The notes under the pieces: model-generated
Told to the model about the DNA's origin: nothing
Databases searched by the model: none
Seen by the model: the letters and a program-made list of their open reading frames with translations, nothing else
In this document: positions 23,936 to 35,281 of the stretch, in pieces
How the letters are laid out: each line of letters starts with the position of its first letter
Position numbering within the stretch: position 1 is the first letter of the stretch
DNA from: Blepharisma stoltei
Lineage: Eukaryota; Ciliophora; Heterotrichea; Heterotrichida; Blepharismidae
DNA: 64,000 nucleotides
Assembly (NCBI GenBank): GCA_914767885.1
Contig: CAJZBQ010000056.1
Span: 1,132,001-1,196,000, forward strand
Direction of reading: 5' to 3'
Position numbers and translations under genes: made by a program

Positions 23936-24702
23936 CTAAATCAAAAAAGATTCTTTTGTAGGCTTATAATGGTCTCTTGAAGAAAAAGCACCTTGAAAGC
24001 GCTTGCTATATTTTCTTGTAGTTATCGCCTTTTCAGAAATCAAGAGCTTTGGCTTAAAAACGGGGCAATTTGCACTTTCTGAAGGCTTTATATTTAAAGG
24101 CTTGAATTCATATTTTCCACGATAGTCTCGTTTAAGTGCGTTTAAATGAATTTGATGCTGAGCTAATTTTTGTTCTAATTTATAGCGATTTGCGTCTAGA
24201 AATACCGATTTTACGTTTCTAAATAATATGTATCTAGGGTACTCAAAACTTCTCGGCTCTTCAATTGAAAAATCTTGCAGGAATTTGGATCTTCGTAAAA
24301 TATTTTTACTTACCCTTCCAGATAATAGTGAAGATTTTGCCAACTGGGTATTATAAAAAAATATCTTAAAAATAGATAGTTTTTTTATGAAATATGATGA
24401 TTTAAATATAAATTATTTTTATTTGTTATAAATTGTAATTAAAATAGATTAAATTGAGTAATTTATTTTTAAAAAAAAACTATTAGATATTTTATTTATT
24501 GAAAGGGAGATAGCGGAGAAGATCTATGGGATAAAGGCTTCAATAGCCGAGATAATGAAGTATTGGCTCTGGATCTTTCAGACAAGACACTAACGTTATT
24601 CATTCGTCCTGGACTAGGCGTTCTTCTAGGGACTTTTTGGAGCAAAGGTTTATGATTCTCTTCTGTATTTCAAGGAGAAAGCCCAAATAACGTTTCTTCC
24701 AT
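23936..24702 (-). CDS. Unknown basic protein, 207 residues
   Basis: Two coding blocks join when IES 24354-24496 is removed (SPFQ|YNTQLAKSS), giving a length divisible by three. The N-terminal block begins MEETLFGLSPW (TGA as Trp) and is rich in Arg/Ser/Pro. The rest is basic with a helical segment LEQKLAQHQIHLNALKRDYRGKYEF. No domain is recognised. Confidence 0.6.
24354..24496. other. IES (143 bp)
   Basis: Very AT-rich. Junction LSPFQ|YNTQLAKSS at TA 24354/24497 on the minus strand. Confidence 0.65.
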
Positions 24703-24882
24703 TACTCAATTAATATCATTTATATATTCCAATAATATATAATCCCCTATTTGCCAGCTTGCAATACCTTTATTTTTTAAAATCCAAGCAGAAAAAGCCT
24801 ATTTATATTCCTAAATTCCCAATAATCATGCATATTTTGCTAAAAACTATTTTATCTTCATGAAAATTACCTTCAAAACCAC

Positions 24883-26156
24883 ATGCCTAAAAACAAGGCC
24901 ATAATTATGGCATTTAAACTTATAGCAAGTTTATCTGCAGCAACATTTTGCGCGACCAAATTTATCAACACAGCTGATGACGATCCTTTTTGGCGTACCA
25001 AAGCCCACGTCCCACTCAAAAGTTTGCCTGAAAGCTCCGGCTATTTGGTATTTTCCGGCAACTCTAATCGTCCATTAGCAAGAGAAATTGCAAGCTCCCT
25101 CGGCACCCACCTAGGTAACGTAAAAGTGGGTAGATTCGCTGACGGCGAAATAAATCTTCAAGTATTTGACCACATCAGAGGCCGAGACGTCTTTTTAATC
25201 CAATCCACCTGTCCGCCTGTAAATGAGCATTTAATGGAATTGCTATTAATGATATCTACAGCTAGAAGAGCTTCAGCCAAAAAAATTACTGCAGTTATCC
25301 CTTATTATGGCTATGCTAGACAAGATAGAAAAATGATGAGCCGTGTCCCTATTTCGGCTGCTGATGTAGCTAAGTTATTATAGTAGTTTAGGTATTTTTT
25401 ATAGTAATGGGGCTTATAAGGCTTAATTTTAAAGTCTTTGCAATTTCTTGTCAGAGGTACTATTAATAATATAGAAAATATACTATAGAAACGGTAGGAG
25501 TTGATAGGGTTATTGCATGCGACCTTCATTGCGGACAAATTCAAGGGTTTTTTGGGCCAAGAGTGCCTGTCGACAACTTAGAATCAAGCATTGTGGCGCT
25601 TGACCATTTTAAGCAGCTTAACTTAATCAACCCTGTGATTGTATCCCCAGATGCAGGCGGAGTTTATAGAGCTAAAAAGTTCCAGAGCTTTATGATGTCA
25701 GAAAACTGTGATCCTGGACTTGCAATGATTATTAAACAAAGAGCAGGGCCGAATAAGATAGAAAGAATGGATTTGGTAGGAAGTGTAGATGGCTGTGACG
25801 CAATTATTATTGACGATATGATAGATACTGCAGGAACATTATGCCAAGCTGCAGAGGTATTAAAGATTAATGGCGCCAGAAGAGTTTTTGCGTTTGCTAC
25901 ACATGGACTACTGTCTAAAGATGCTATGCAGAAAATTGAGAAAAGTCCTTTAGATGAAGTTGTGATTACTAACACAATTCCACTGCCTGGGAATAAGGAT
26001 ACTGAAATAGCTGATTTAGTACCGAAATCTAATTTCAAGTCAGAAAAAGTGAAACAGGTGTCTGTCGCCACGCTCCTTGCAGAAGCTATTAGAAGAGCTT
26101 ATCAGAAGGAAAGCTTTTCTCAGCTGTTTTATCCAAAAAATTTTAAAGGAGAATAG
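24883..26156 (+). CDS. Ribose-phosphate pyrophosphokinase (PRPP synthetase)
   Basis: Encodes 388 residues after removing IES 25379-25485 (ADVAKL|LETVGVD). Family motifs are all present: FADGEINLQ, the ATP-loop RQDRK, the [12 protein letters not shown] region, VSPDAGG and the PRPP-binding [10 protein letters not shown]. It makes PRPP from ribose 5-phosphate and ATP for nucleotide, His and Trp synthesis. An N-terminal extension of about 45 residues before the catalytic core begins ([15 protein letters not shown]) and might be a targeting sequence; a second Met at residue 9 is an alternative start. Confidence 0.93.
25379..25485. other. IES (107 bp) in PRPP synthetase
   Basis: Family conservation fixes the junction: AADVAKL then [12 protein letters not shown], with the intervening Leu codon formed across TA 25379/25486. 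Confidence 0.92.
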
Positions 26157-26195
26157 CTAAAAATTTAAAATTATAATCTGTTTTATTAAAAATTT

Positions 26196-26349
26196 TATAG
26201 AAATTTCCCATAGATGGCGCAGTTTGCCCTTGATTTGCCCACTGTGAAAATTTGTAGGTTCGACCAGTACCATATGGTTTGGTCAAACCAAAAAGTTTTT
26301 TCAGTGGGCAAATCAAGGGCAAACAGCGCCATCTATGGGAAAACTCTAT
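26196..26349. mobile_element. Palindromic MITE, family K copy 1 (about 154 bp)
   Basis: Near-perfect inverted repeats of about 50 bp: TTTCCCATAGATGGCGC then GTTTGCCCTTGATTTGCC, around a short loop. Bounded by TATA/TA. Intergenic, between PRPP synthetase and a coiled-coil gene. A second, shorter copy lies at 43090. Confidence 0.85.
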
Positions 26350-26430
26350 AACTATTTATTGACTGTTATCATGATGCTGCATCTTTTTTGTAAGTAATTT
26401 ATATGTTTTATACAATAAAAATATAGTTTA

Positions 26431-27429
26431 TTATCTTTTAGTTTTATTCTGAACTTGTGAAGCCGATAGGGGTTTAGGAGACTTTTCAACCGATGTGCAT
26501 TTTATACCGATTTGGCTTTTAGAAAGCAAAGGACTTGCTGATCTAAGGTTGCTTGATGATTTTTCTTCTTTTATAGGGGTTTTACTGACCAATTCTTTTT
26601 GTGTGTAACTATTCCTTCTCCTTTCAATATAATTAAAACTATGGTCACTTGCCCTTGTCCTCAGCATTCTTATTTGTTTTTCTAGTTGTGCTACCTGTTC
26701 ACATTTTTCTTCAAATTTTTTCTTATAAAAATCAGTCACACAATTCGCGCTTTCTGACCTATTTTCTTTTGATTTTTCTATTTTTTTCATTTCAGGCTGC
26801 GATTTTTGCATAGCAACCTGTAGTTCCAGCCTTTTTTTGTCTTTTATAAGTTCAGCTATTTTTAATGAGTCTTTTTTCATATTCATTTTCAGTGTTGATA
26901 TTTCTTGAGTCAATTTTCTTTCATGTCTTATTTCTGAATTGCTACTTCTTGACGTGGTTAAAGGTGAGCTTTCTTCTCTTCTATGGGTGGGTCTATCAGC
27001 GTCTTTTTTCAGTTTTTCGATAATTGTCTTGCTGGTAGAAGCGAGCTCCAGTCGAGCATTTTCAGAGTCTAATAGTTTTTGCTGGGTATTTTCTATATGC
27101 AGTTTTAGCTGTTGCTCGATTTTTATATGGTTTCTGACTTCATCTTCAAGCTTTTGAAGGGCTTTGTGGTATTGATCAGTATTTTGATAGTTTTCAAACT
27201 CGTCCATAAGCATAAAATCACGCTTGATTTTCAATAAATCTTTAAGCTCATTGTTTATTAGAGATAAAGCTTGTAATGGGTCCATTTTCACAATATCGTT
27301 AACTGAAGGATAAATATGGTCTGGGTCTGGCTTCTGCTTATATAATACCATTGAGGATAGTTCAGTGTATAAATAAACACATGTTTCTATTACTGATTTT
27401 TCAATTTTTGAAGGCTTACTTTGTTGCAT
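26431..27429 (-). CDS. Coiled-coil protein, 332 residues, function unknown
   Basis: Uninterrupted ORF. An N-terminal helical domain (IETCVYLYTELSSMVLY and the LINNELKDLLKIKRDFML region) precedes two long coiled coils (about 85-150 and 170-275, rich in Glu/Lys/Gln) and a Ser/Pro-rich basic tail ending in QNKTKR. This layout is common in centrosomal, basal body or vesicle-tether proteins. No specific family can be named. Confidence 0.75.
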   Translation of the reverse strand: MQQSKPSKIEKSVIETCVYLYTELSSMVLYKQKPDPDHIYPSVNDIVKMDPLQALSLINNELKDLLKIKRDFMLMDEFENYQNTDQYHKALQKLEDEVRNHIKIEQQLKLHIENTQQKLLDSENARLELASTSKTIIEKLKKDADRPTHRREESSPLTTSRSSNSEIRHERKLTQEISTLKMNMKKDSLKIAELIKDKKRLELQVAMQKSQPEMKKIEKSKENRSESANCVTDFYKKKFEEKCEQVAQLEKQIRMLRTRASDHSFNYIERRRNSYTQKELVSKTPIKEEKSSSNLRSASPLLSKSQIGIKCTSVEKSPKPLSASQVQNKTKR

Positions 27430-28007
27430 ATTATTTGTTAACGATAATTAAAATGAAAATTTATTTAAAGTTGGAGAATACATAAATAGTTAATAATTAT
27501 GTCAGTAAACTGAAGGAGAGGCTTCACTTATTTTATTTGGCATTTAAAAATAAGAATTAATATATATTATATTAGTGGAAATATTAGAATTCTACTTAAA
27601 ATAGTCCAAAGATTAGTTTTCAAGACTTCAATAGCGTTAATATGCGTGCAAATAATAAGGCTTGCTTTGAAGTACTGCTATTTTTTATTTAATTATACTT
27701 AATTGTGCATAAAAAATTTGATGAGCAATATTATATCAACTAGATTTTTATTTTTCTATCAGAAAAACATATAATATTTCTGATAACTAGGCACTAGCAT
27801 TAAAAGATTAAGCAAGTATTTTCTTATAATGTCAGCGCACTCATAAGATATAAAATGCTTTAGCTAAATAGCTTGCTATAGAGTCCCATTTTGCAATACA
27901 ATATTTCTATTTCTTTTATTAATTAATAAATGCATGTATCTCACTATAATAAATGATCCTTTAATCATTAGCAATATATTGAAGAGAATAGAGTAATGAA
28001 CATAACA
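27430..28007. other. Intergenic spacer
   Basis: AT-rich, no ORF or repeat recognised. It ends at a tRNA gene, whose promoter is internal. Confidence 0.6.
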
Positions 28008-28080
28008 GGCTCCGTGGCGCAACGGATAGCGCACCAGACTTCTAATCTGGGGGTTGTGGGTTCAAATCCCACCGGAGTCG
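28008..28080 (+). tRNA. tRNA-Arg (TCT)
   Basis: Cloverleaf with acceptor GGCTCCG/CGGAGTC, anticodon stem CCAGA/TCTGG and loop CTTCTAA, T arm GGTTCAAATCC. Reads AGA, the main Arg codon of the surrounding genes. Confidence 0.93.
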
Positions 28081-28352
28081 TTTTTGCCATATTTTCAAAT
28101 CAGAAACTCAAGATATCATAATTTTATTTAAAATTTAAACAAAAGCATGCATTATGAAAACATATGATAGATTTATTAAATTAAAAAATATTTTTCAAGC
28201 CTTAAAATAGCATCTTTTACTTTTATCATTGAATCCAAATATAAATGTATTTAGGCATTATTATGAAAATAATAAAAAAACTAAAAAAGCATGAAAGCCT
28301 ATGAAATCAATGAGTAAATTATAAATTCTTATTTAAAACTAGAATTAGTCAG

Positions 28353-29192
28353 CTACACAAGCAAGTGCAAAATACAAGGATGATGGTCACTCCCCAAAAT
28401 ATCAGGCCGAGTATACGCTTTTTCAATGTTTCGTTTCAAGCATTGAGAGATCAAAATATAATCAAGTCTTCAGCCTTGACCCTTCTCTTGTGCTCCCACA
28501 TTTCTTCTGCTAAAATAGCTCCATCCCTTAACCCCTGGATGCATATATCTAAAAGTATCGACTAGTCTGCAAACTTCAAGAGTTGTATGGAAATTTCCTC
28601 TTTCTTCAGGAGTAAGACAAGCCCAAGTTTCTTTTCCTCGTATATCATAAATATCGATATCCTCATGAATAACATTTAAATCGCCACACCAAATGACAGG
28701 CTTTACTTTTTGGAGCTCCATAATATAAGCTCTTATTGCTAAATCCCACTGTTGGGTCCTATAAGCGTGGTCTTTTCCAGCATTTGGAACGTATGTATTT
28801 AACAGGAAAAAATCATTGAACTCAGCAGTAATTGCTCGACCTTCAATATCATGCCTCTCTGTGCCTATTCCATATATCACTCTTTCTGGCTTTATTTCTG
28901 TAAGTATAGCTACCCCTGAATAGCCTTTTTTCCCATGTGAACAATTTCAATATTTATTAAAATGACTGGGGAAAAGCTGTTCTACATCTTCAATATTCTT
29001 GTCTTGTAGCATAGTCTCATTAAAGCATAAGATATTTGGAGCTTCAGACTCAATCAGGCGCTGAATTCCACCTTTAGAGAGCATTGAGCGAAGTCCACAG
29101 ACATTCCATGATGCCAGCTTTATTAATTTCATTTCAGCTTTTTTGGGGCGCTTGCGAGGGTGATATTCAGTCTCAATTTTTCGGCGCTTCAT
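28353..29192 (-). CDS. AP endonuclease, exonuclease III/APE1 family
   Basis: Continuous 279-residue ORF with TGA as Trp, no IES. Motifs of the EEP-fold AP endonucleases: LASWNVCGLRSML, CFNETML, NTYVPNAG, WCGDLNV, WSYFSRR and the C-terminal LGSDHHPC with the catalytic Asp-His. A basic N terminus (MKRRKIETEYHPRKRPKK) looks like a nuclear localisation signal. It cuts DNA at abasic sites in base excision repair. Two Trp codons in conserved places are TGA. Confidence 0.93.
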
Positions 29193-29415
29193 ATTTTAAT
29201 AAAAAAAGATGCTGGCTAAGAATTATTATTAATTAATGAGCAATATGAATCAATAGCGATTATTTATAAATTATTATTTTCTTAATGGCATCAGAATTAT
29301 AAATTAATATTTTTTATTAATAAAAATGACTAATTTATAAGCTAAATAAAAATTTAGCTATTAAAGTCTCTTTTACAATTTGATAGATAAGGATTCTATC
29401 ACTTTTTATTTATAT

Positions 29416-29874
29416 ATGGAAGAATCAATTATTTATTTTTACGGGAAACCTACACAAAGAGTAAAACAAGAAGACGTTTATTTAGGTAACTTTTATCATT
29501 CTCCTATTCTTATCAATGGTGTTACTTATTCCACCGTTGAACATTTTTATCAGTCTCAAAAGTTCGATGACCCTGAAATTCAGGAAAGAATTAGAAATGC
29601 CCAAACACCCAAAATAGCCAGCAGACTTGCTCATGAACTTACAAATGATTCTAGAGAATGAAGCCATTTAAAAGAAAGTGTGATGAGGACTGGAATTTTT
29701 GCGAAATTTACCCAGCATCAAGATTTAAAAGAAAAACTTCTAGCTACAGGAACAGCAAAACTTGTAGAAGATAGCCATAAAGATTTGTACTGGGGAGGCT
29801 CATTAGAAGGGAGTCAAAATAGAATGGGAATATTATTAATGGATTTGAGAAACCAACTTAAAAATATGCCATAA
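29416..29874 (+). CDS. NADAR-domain protein (YbiA-like N-glycosidase family)
   Basis: 152 residues from ATG 29416, reading TGA 29659 as Trp. The domain is recognised by FYHSPILINGVTYSTVEHFYQSQKF, the AxxLAHELT region, and the C-terminal LVEDSHKDLYWGG and RMGILLMDLR. Bacterial YbiA removes damaged riboflavin intermediates and other NADAR proteins release ADP-ribose from modified bases; which activity applies here is unknown. Complete, single domain, normal length. Confidence 0.88.
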
Positions 29875-29906
29875 AACAATATTTAACATTCAATTTAAAA
29901 ATTTAA

Positions 29907-31510
29907 TTATGCACTTCTAGGCTCACTTCTTGGGGTCGAATCGTGGGACTCTTCTTTCACTCTTTCATCTCTTTTGCTAAAGAGGCTTGGATTATCTTTT
30001 AACCCATCTGCAATAGTTTGAAGTTTTTGCTTGATTTCTTTAACAGTTTTTTTCGAGTTTTTTATTTTACTGAAAATCGCAAGTGCTTTGTTAAAATATA
30101 TACCTAATCCAATCAATATACAGTTTCGTCTATCCTATTTACAAATATCAAATAGATAGGGCTAATTAGTAGAAATGCTTTTAATTCATTACAATTAGGT
30201 ATATGCCAATTATTTTCAATTTAAGCCAAAATATCTGTATGAATTTTTCTATTTATGAAAAAATTATCAAAAAATCCAAATAAATGCCAATTACATATAT
30301 TCAACACAGACTAATCCTGTGCTTCTGCATATCGATTCAGTATCATCAAAATCGTTCCAATAACTTTCAAATCTTTTCCATACTGCTGACTATTCTCCCC
30401 ATGCAAAGATTTATCCACTTCTTCAAGCTCATAGCATTCTTGCAGTGCTTCTTCATATTCTTCTGCTTTAAGTAGCAGCATACATATATTTCTTTTTACT
30501 TTAGCTGTGCTTTTATGTATCATACTATGATTATATTCATAAATATGTTCTGCGTTCCTTAAAGCATCCAAAGCTTCAGGATAATTATTAGAATCTTGAA
30601 GCCACTGAGATAGTTTTAAGGCTACTTCTGCTGTAACATCTGTGTGAATATCAAGCTCGCCCATTAGGTTTAACGCTCGCTTTTGAGTATCAATTGCATT
30701 ATTTAGGTCACCTTGTTTTTTATAAACTTTGGCCATATCTATATAAATTTGTGTTAGTGATTCATGCTTCATCCCATAATGCTTTTCGTGGAGTTCCCAG
30801 ACTGTAGTTAGGCAGTCTAAAGCTTTGGCGTGGTTTTTTTTCTTGCTTCATACTTGGGCTAAGGTGGAATATATTTGGGAATTAGATAAATTGTCTTCTC
30901 CTACTGGGTTTAAAAAAATTTTATTTTTATTAAAATATTTTAAATTATATGAGTATAATTATTGAGGTGCAACTTTAATAGTAAAATTAATTCTCCTACC
31001 ATTGCTTTGTTCATTTTGAGTGCTTTCTCTAGAAGGCTTAAAGAGTCATCAATTCCTCCAGCTTCGAGATAGCATTTGCCTAATAATGTTAAAATATGAG
31101 TATGATAAGGTTTAGAGCCTTCATCTTCATTAACTAGTCTGCCATTATGACTTAAAGCTGTTGTTAAGTGCTCTAAAGCTTGCTCAAAATATTGATTATT
31201 AAGATAGCTCTCGCCTAGATTAGTATGGGCTTCAACCAAGATAGATTTGTGACGGTTATGTACATTTGCTAAAACTTTGCATAATGCCAGTTGGTGGATT
31301 CTGACTTGGATGACTCCTTCTTTGTCACCAATTTCTTCTCGATCTTTTACGTAATCACCAATTCTCCTAATTAATTATTTTATTACTATATTTTTATTTT
31401 AAGATTATTTAACAGTTTTTTTTTAATCCACATGATGAGCTAAGGACTCTATTTTTTTCTTCCAGTTCGGCACAGATTCTATCTGAAATGCTCATTGGAT
31501 GCTCTTCCAT
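29907..31510 (-). CDS. TPR-repeat protein, kinesin-light-chain-like
   Basis: Built from four coding blocks after removing IESs 31372-31423 (CGL|IRRIGDYV), 30902-30996 (KAMV|GEDNLSN) and 30097-30311 (AEAQD|YFNKALAIF); total 413 residues, in frame. Tandem TPR units of about 42 residues (AHTNLGESYLNNQYFEQALEHL, LLGKCYLEAGGIDDSLSLLEKAL, IYIDMAKVYKKQGDLNNAIDTQ) resemble the KLC/TPR_12 type and should form a protein-binding superhelix. The start given is the first Met in frame; an open frame continues about 15 codons upstream to a TAG, so an upstream IES or exon is possible. Confidence 0.75.
30097..30311. other. IES (215 bp)
   Basis: Junction RYAEAQD|YFNKALAIF restores a TPR helix pair exactly. 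Inside are inverted copies of ATATACCTAAT / ATTAGGTATAT, one at the very left end. Confidence 0.85.
30902..30996. other. IES (95 bp) flanked by TTCTCCTAC
   Basis: A 9-bp direct repeat encoding VGE on the minus strand flanks the insert and contains the TA. Junction KAMVGE|DNLSNSQIY. Confidence 0.85.
31372..31423. other. Very short IES (52 bp)
   Basis: AT-only insert with stops. Junction SSCGL|IRRIGDYVKD. The shortest TA-bounded eliminated segment I could place with confidence. Confidence 0.65.
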
Positions 31511-32151
31511 TTTGTCTATTAAATATAATTGCTCAATCAAGAAACTGGCTTTCTAGCAAATCAATCATAAGTTTGAAAATGTTTTAAGTATAGTTTAGAT
31601 TTAAAAATTAAAATTAAACTAAATTCAAGACACTAGATAATATATACTTTTGGCTTACTCCCTCCTTGATTTGGTCAATAAACATCATTCGAACAAAGGT
31701 TGAAAAAAAAATTCTGAAAAAACTATTTATTAAATCGATTTTAAAGGAGAAATTAAGACTATATAATTATTTTATTAAGAGCTAAAACAATATTTAAGCT
31801 ATTATAATTATTATCAAAATTTTATCTCACTCAAAATATATAATTATCTTAATCTTTATACTTATGCTATTTAGTATTAAAATGATTTAATATTTCGCTA
31901 TAAATCAAACTTCATTATGAAATCGTGAGGAATATTTAATGCCTTGCAATATTTACCCCAACTATATGTATCTTTATATTTCTACCCACTTTTAAAGTAT
32001 TTATACAAAAATCAAAAAAAATCATTTCTGTCACAATTAAAATCTCACAAGATCTTCCACAGGCCCCAATCCTTTATTAATATAAAGCTACCTCTTAACG
32101 TTTGTCTTTATAGCTAAACTAGTCATATATGGCCATTCTTAATATTTAGCA
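31511..32151. other. Intergenic spacer between divergent genes
   Basis: AT-rich. At about 31657 the string TTACTCCCTCCTTGATTTGG resembles the end of MITE family J, but no matching right end is found, so it may be a truncated copy. The right part holds the eL32 upstream region; no promoter motif recognised. Confidence 0.5.
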
Positions 32152-32553
32152 ATGGCTACTCCACTCGTTAGACAGCACAAAATCAAGAAGCACAGAAGAC
32201 AATTCTGGAGATTCCAAAGTGACAAGTTCAAGAGAGTTGGCCGAAGCTGGAGACAACCTCACGGTATCGATAACAGAGTCCGCCGAAAGTACAGAGGAAA
32301 TCAGGATATGCCTGGAGTCGGATTTGGAACTGATAAGACCACCAGATTTGTCCTTCCAAACGGATTCAAAAAATTCCTCATCCATAACGAGAAAGAACTT
32401 GAGGTCCTTCTTATGCACAACAGATCATTCTGTGCAGAATTAGCCCACTCATTAAGCACAAGAACAAGAAAGAGACTTATTGAAAGAGCAGCAGAGCTAG
32501 ACATCAGAGTTACAAACGCAAGCGCTCGCTTAAGAACTGAAGAAAAGAAATAA
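32152..32553 (+). CDS. RPL32: Large ribosomal subunit protein eL32
   Basis: Uninterrupted 133-residue ORF, normal length. Family signatures include KRVGRSWRQPHGIDNRVRRKY, GVGFGTDKTTRFVLPNGFKKFLIHN and the C-terminal KRLIERAAELDIRVTNASARLR. Structural protein of the 60S subunit. Codon use is less AT-biased than the neighbours, as expected of a highly expressed gene. Confidence 0.97.
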   Translation: MATPLVRQHKIKKHRRQFWRFQSDKFKRVGRSWRQPHGIDNRVRRKYRGNQDMPGVGFGTDKTTRFVLPNGFKKFLIHNEKELEVLLMHNRSFCAELAHSLSTRTRKRLIERAAELDIRVTNASARLRTEEKK

Positions 32554-32767
32554 GCTTAACTTTACTTCGAATAAATTTATCCCCAAAATTAGGAATTAAT
32601 CTATGGTACTTAAATTTCAGGCTAAATTTCAAATAAAAAAATTAAAAAAAATATTTTTTATTTAGTTAAGAGATTAAATTAATTTGGTATATTGTCTGGA
32701 GAGTTTTACTTCTTCACAATTTGACTAATTTTATAGTAAATAATTATGTATTAAATGCAAAAATTAT

Positions 32768-33154
32768 TTAGATTTCTTGAGGATTCATCTCAAGCTGTTT
32801 ATTTTCTGTTTTTTCAGGTGAGCCTTCTGATGTTTCAGTGCTTAGGTCTCCCTCTTTTTCGAGACTTGCTTTGAATTTTTTGTAATCTTCGACGTCAAAG
32901 TTTTCAGGCTTTTCTGGGCTTTCCTCCTCGCTATCCCCTTGAATTTCTTCAGTGTCCTCTTCCTGAGGAGCCGGTGGAGGGATGAATTCTTCGTCTTCTT
33001 CTTCATCTTGTTCAGAAGGTTTGAATACTTTTAATTGAGGCTGGCATGCGTTTTCAGCTTGTGGAAGCTCTGAATTTTGAATTTCGACTTCTGGGTCTTC
33101 TCTTTTTCTTTTAATAGCTTCTGGCTCAGTGATTTCGTGAACTTCTGTATCCAT
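32768..33154 (-). CDS. Acidic nuclear-type protein, paralogue of the one at 37391
   Basis: 128 residues, about one third Glu/Asp, with a short basic patch AIKRKRED that could be a nuclear localisation signal. The core EDEEFIPPPAPQEEDTEE then ENFDVEDYKKFKASLE matches the layout of the protein at 37391-37762 (SDEEFVPDH then DFDFEGYRKFREQ). Such proteins often act as histone chaperones or chromatin-associated disordered proteins. Specific function unknown. Confidence 0.7.
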   Translation of the reverse strand: MDTEVHEITEPEAIKRKREDPEVEIQNSELPQAENACQPQLKVFKPSEQDEEEDEEFIPPPAPQEEDTEEIQGDSEEESPEKPENFDVEDYKKFKASLEKEGDLSTETSEGSPEKTENKQLEMNPQEI

Positions 33155-33321
33155 TTAATTATTTATAACCCGCCATATTTCACTATAACTTATGCATGCC
33201 TATTTCATTTCAATCTTTTTTGCCAATTATTTTTCTAAAAATAATTTAAATTTATCCATTAATACTTTAAATTATGCATTTATTACTCTATTTCATATAT
33301 AAAATAAAGATTTTATCTAAA

Positions 33322-33885
33322 TTATTCTTTTTTATTTCTTGGAACTTGTTTTCTTGCATCCATATATTGATCAGTCATTTTCTTTGGAACCCCAGCAAGC
33401 TCATCAATCAAAACAGTGAATTTTTGATCAATTTCTTCAAGTAATTGTTTATTTGTTTTTGACTCCGCAGAATCTTCATTCAGCATATATCTATTTTCAA
33501 TAGAATCATAAATAGCGGACCTGATATCTGAAAGACTATTAATCCCAAAGATTTTCTTGAGTATTTTATAGTAAAAAGGCAGCCCACAGGTGGTATAGAT
33601 TGAGGACATCAAAAAAGCTAGACCAAACAATCCAGCAGCGCTTCGTATTTTTAAATTTAGCATTCGTGAATGAAAGGCACAGAATTTCTTGAAGACTGTT
33701 TGATTGAGCATTATAAATAGAGGAATTGAAAAATAAGTCATTGTTCATATACCTCCATAAGCAAGCCTCCTGTAAGTTAGTCTAAAAGCATTGACGTCAT
33801 CTGGATTCCGCTTAAGGCTTCTGTATTTTTTGGTAATTTCTTTGGCTGCTTCCTTCATAGAAGCTTTAGTCTCTGGATCAGACAT
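33322..33885 (-). CDS. Small membrane protein, 187 residues, unknown
   Basis: With TGA as Trp (about 33742) the ORF extends upstream to MSDPETKASMKEAAKEI. It has a helical basic N terminus, then two hydrophobic segments (YFSIPLFIMLN and AGLFGLAFLMSSIYTTCGLPF) and a helical C terminus with Lys-rich end. The arrangement could suit an organelle or peroxisomal membrane protein. No family identified. Confidence 0.65.
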
Positions 33886-34197
33886 GGATTAATTTGTGTA
33901 ATGGCTTTAGGTATTTATTCATAAAAATATTAGGCAATTTTATTAAAGAATATCTAATTGGACCAGAATGTAATAAATATAAATGATACAATTTTTATTT
34001 TATAGAGTAAAGATATCCAGTAGAAATGCTTCGATTAATTGTAAATAGGTATAGATATTTACTTGCAAGCCAATTTTATTTAAATATATCATATTTATTA
34101 GCTAAAGCCTAAGCTGTTCTATTAGAAGAATAATGGCTGATATGTAGCAGCTCATCTTATAATGCTTAATTATTGCTTTTAATTAAGGTCTAATATA
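33886..34197. other. Divergent spacer
   Basis: AT-rich shared upstream region of the membrane protein gene and the AGC kinase. Nothing else seen. Confidence 0.6.
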
Positions 34198-35253
34198 ATG
34201 GAGATCATCAAAAGCCCTACCAAAAAAATTCCAGTACTTCCTAGTCTCAATTCAATAAGATATAGATGCTCCTCAGCTATAAGAATTGCATCAAAACATA
34301 TAGCAATCTCTCCAGAAAGGCCAACTAAGCGAAAAGTTGCTGATAATGACTTATACCCTAACAGTCCAAATAAACCAATTTCCCCAATCATGAATAAAAG
34401 TGTCGAAGAATTCCATCCTTCATATTCTATAAAAGACCTATATCTTGGAAAATGCTTAGGCAGAGGAAAACAAGGCAGAGTCGTCCACGCAACTTTGAGA
34501 AATAAAGAATTTGCTGTCAAAATTTTGCATAAGGACGAAAAAAAAACTGGCGAAATGGAGTGAAAAATCTTAAACAGGCTGAAATCACCTTTTCTTGTAC
34601 ATAGCTATGGAAAAATAATGGACAGTGACAATATGTATCTTCTTCTAGAACTTATGGACGGAGGCGACTTATTTCATCTTATTCGAAAGCGTAAGCTGAA
34701 TATAAAAGAAATCACATTTATTTCCGCAGAAATAGTACTAGCTGTTGAGCATCTCCATAATCAGGGTGTTATATATAGAGACTTAAAGCCTGAAAATGTA
34801 ATGCTCGATGCTTCAGGACATATCAAGCTTGTCGATTTTGGACTGTCAAAAATAATTGACGACGATAGAGCACAGACAGCTTGTGGGTCAGCAGAATATA
34901 TGGCTCCAGAAATAATAAGGAGGCAGCTATATACCTATAGTGCGGATTGGTGAAGCTTTGGGGTGTTAGTTTATGAACTTTTTCATGGCCATACACCATT
35001 TAGAGGTGAATCCAATAAAGAAGTCTATCAAAATATACTGAGAGGAGATATTATTTATTCTAGATCACTAGATGCTACCTCAAAAGATTTTATTAGAAGT
35101 CTATTAAACTTAGAATCAGAATACAGACTAGGAAGCTTAGAAAATGGAATTTGCGACATAAAAAATCATCCTTTTTTTAGGAAAATTGATTGGAGAGTTA
35201 TCCCGGAGAGATTACAGTCTCCTTTGCGTGAGCATCAGATTTGTAAAATATAA
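34198..35253 (+). CDS. AGC-family Ser/Thr protein kinase (PKA-like)
   Basis: Uninterrupted 351-residue gene with TGA as Trp at 34561 and 34951; the second gives the conserved DWW of subdomain IX. Motifs: LGRGKQGRV nucleotide loop, FAVKIL with the ATP-anchoring Lys, IYRDLKPENVML catalytic loop, VDFGLSK, activation segment ACGSAEYMAPE, SFGVLVYEL, and the AGC ending IKNHPFFRKIDW. The N-terminal about 75 residues are basic and Ser/Pro-rich. The short C tail ends soon after, lacking a clear hydrophobic motif, so it may be an NDR- or PKA-type variant. Confidence 0.9.
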
Positions 35254-35281
35254 TAAATAAAAATCCTTTAAAACTAAGCTA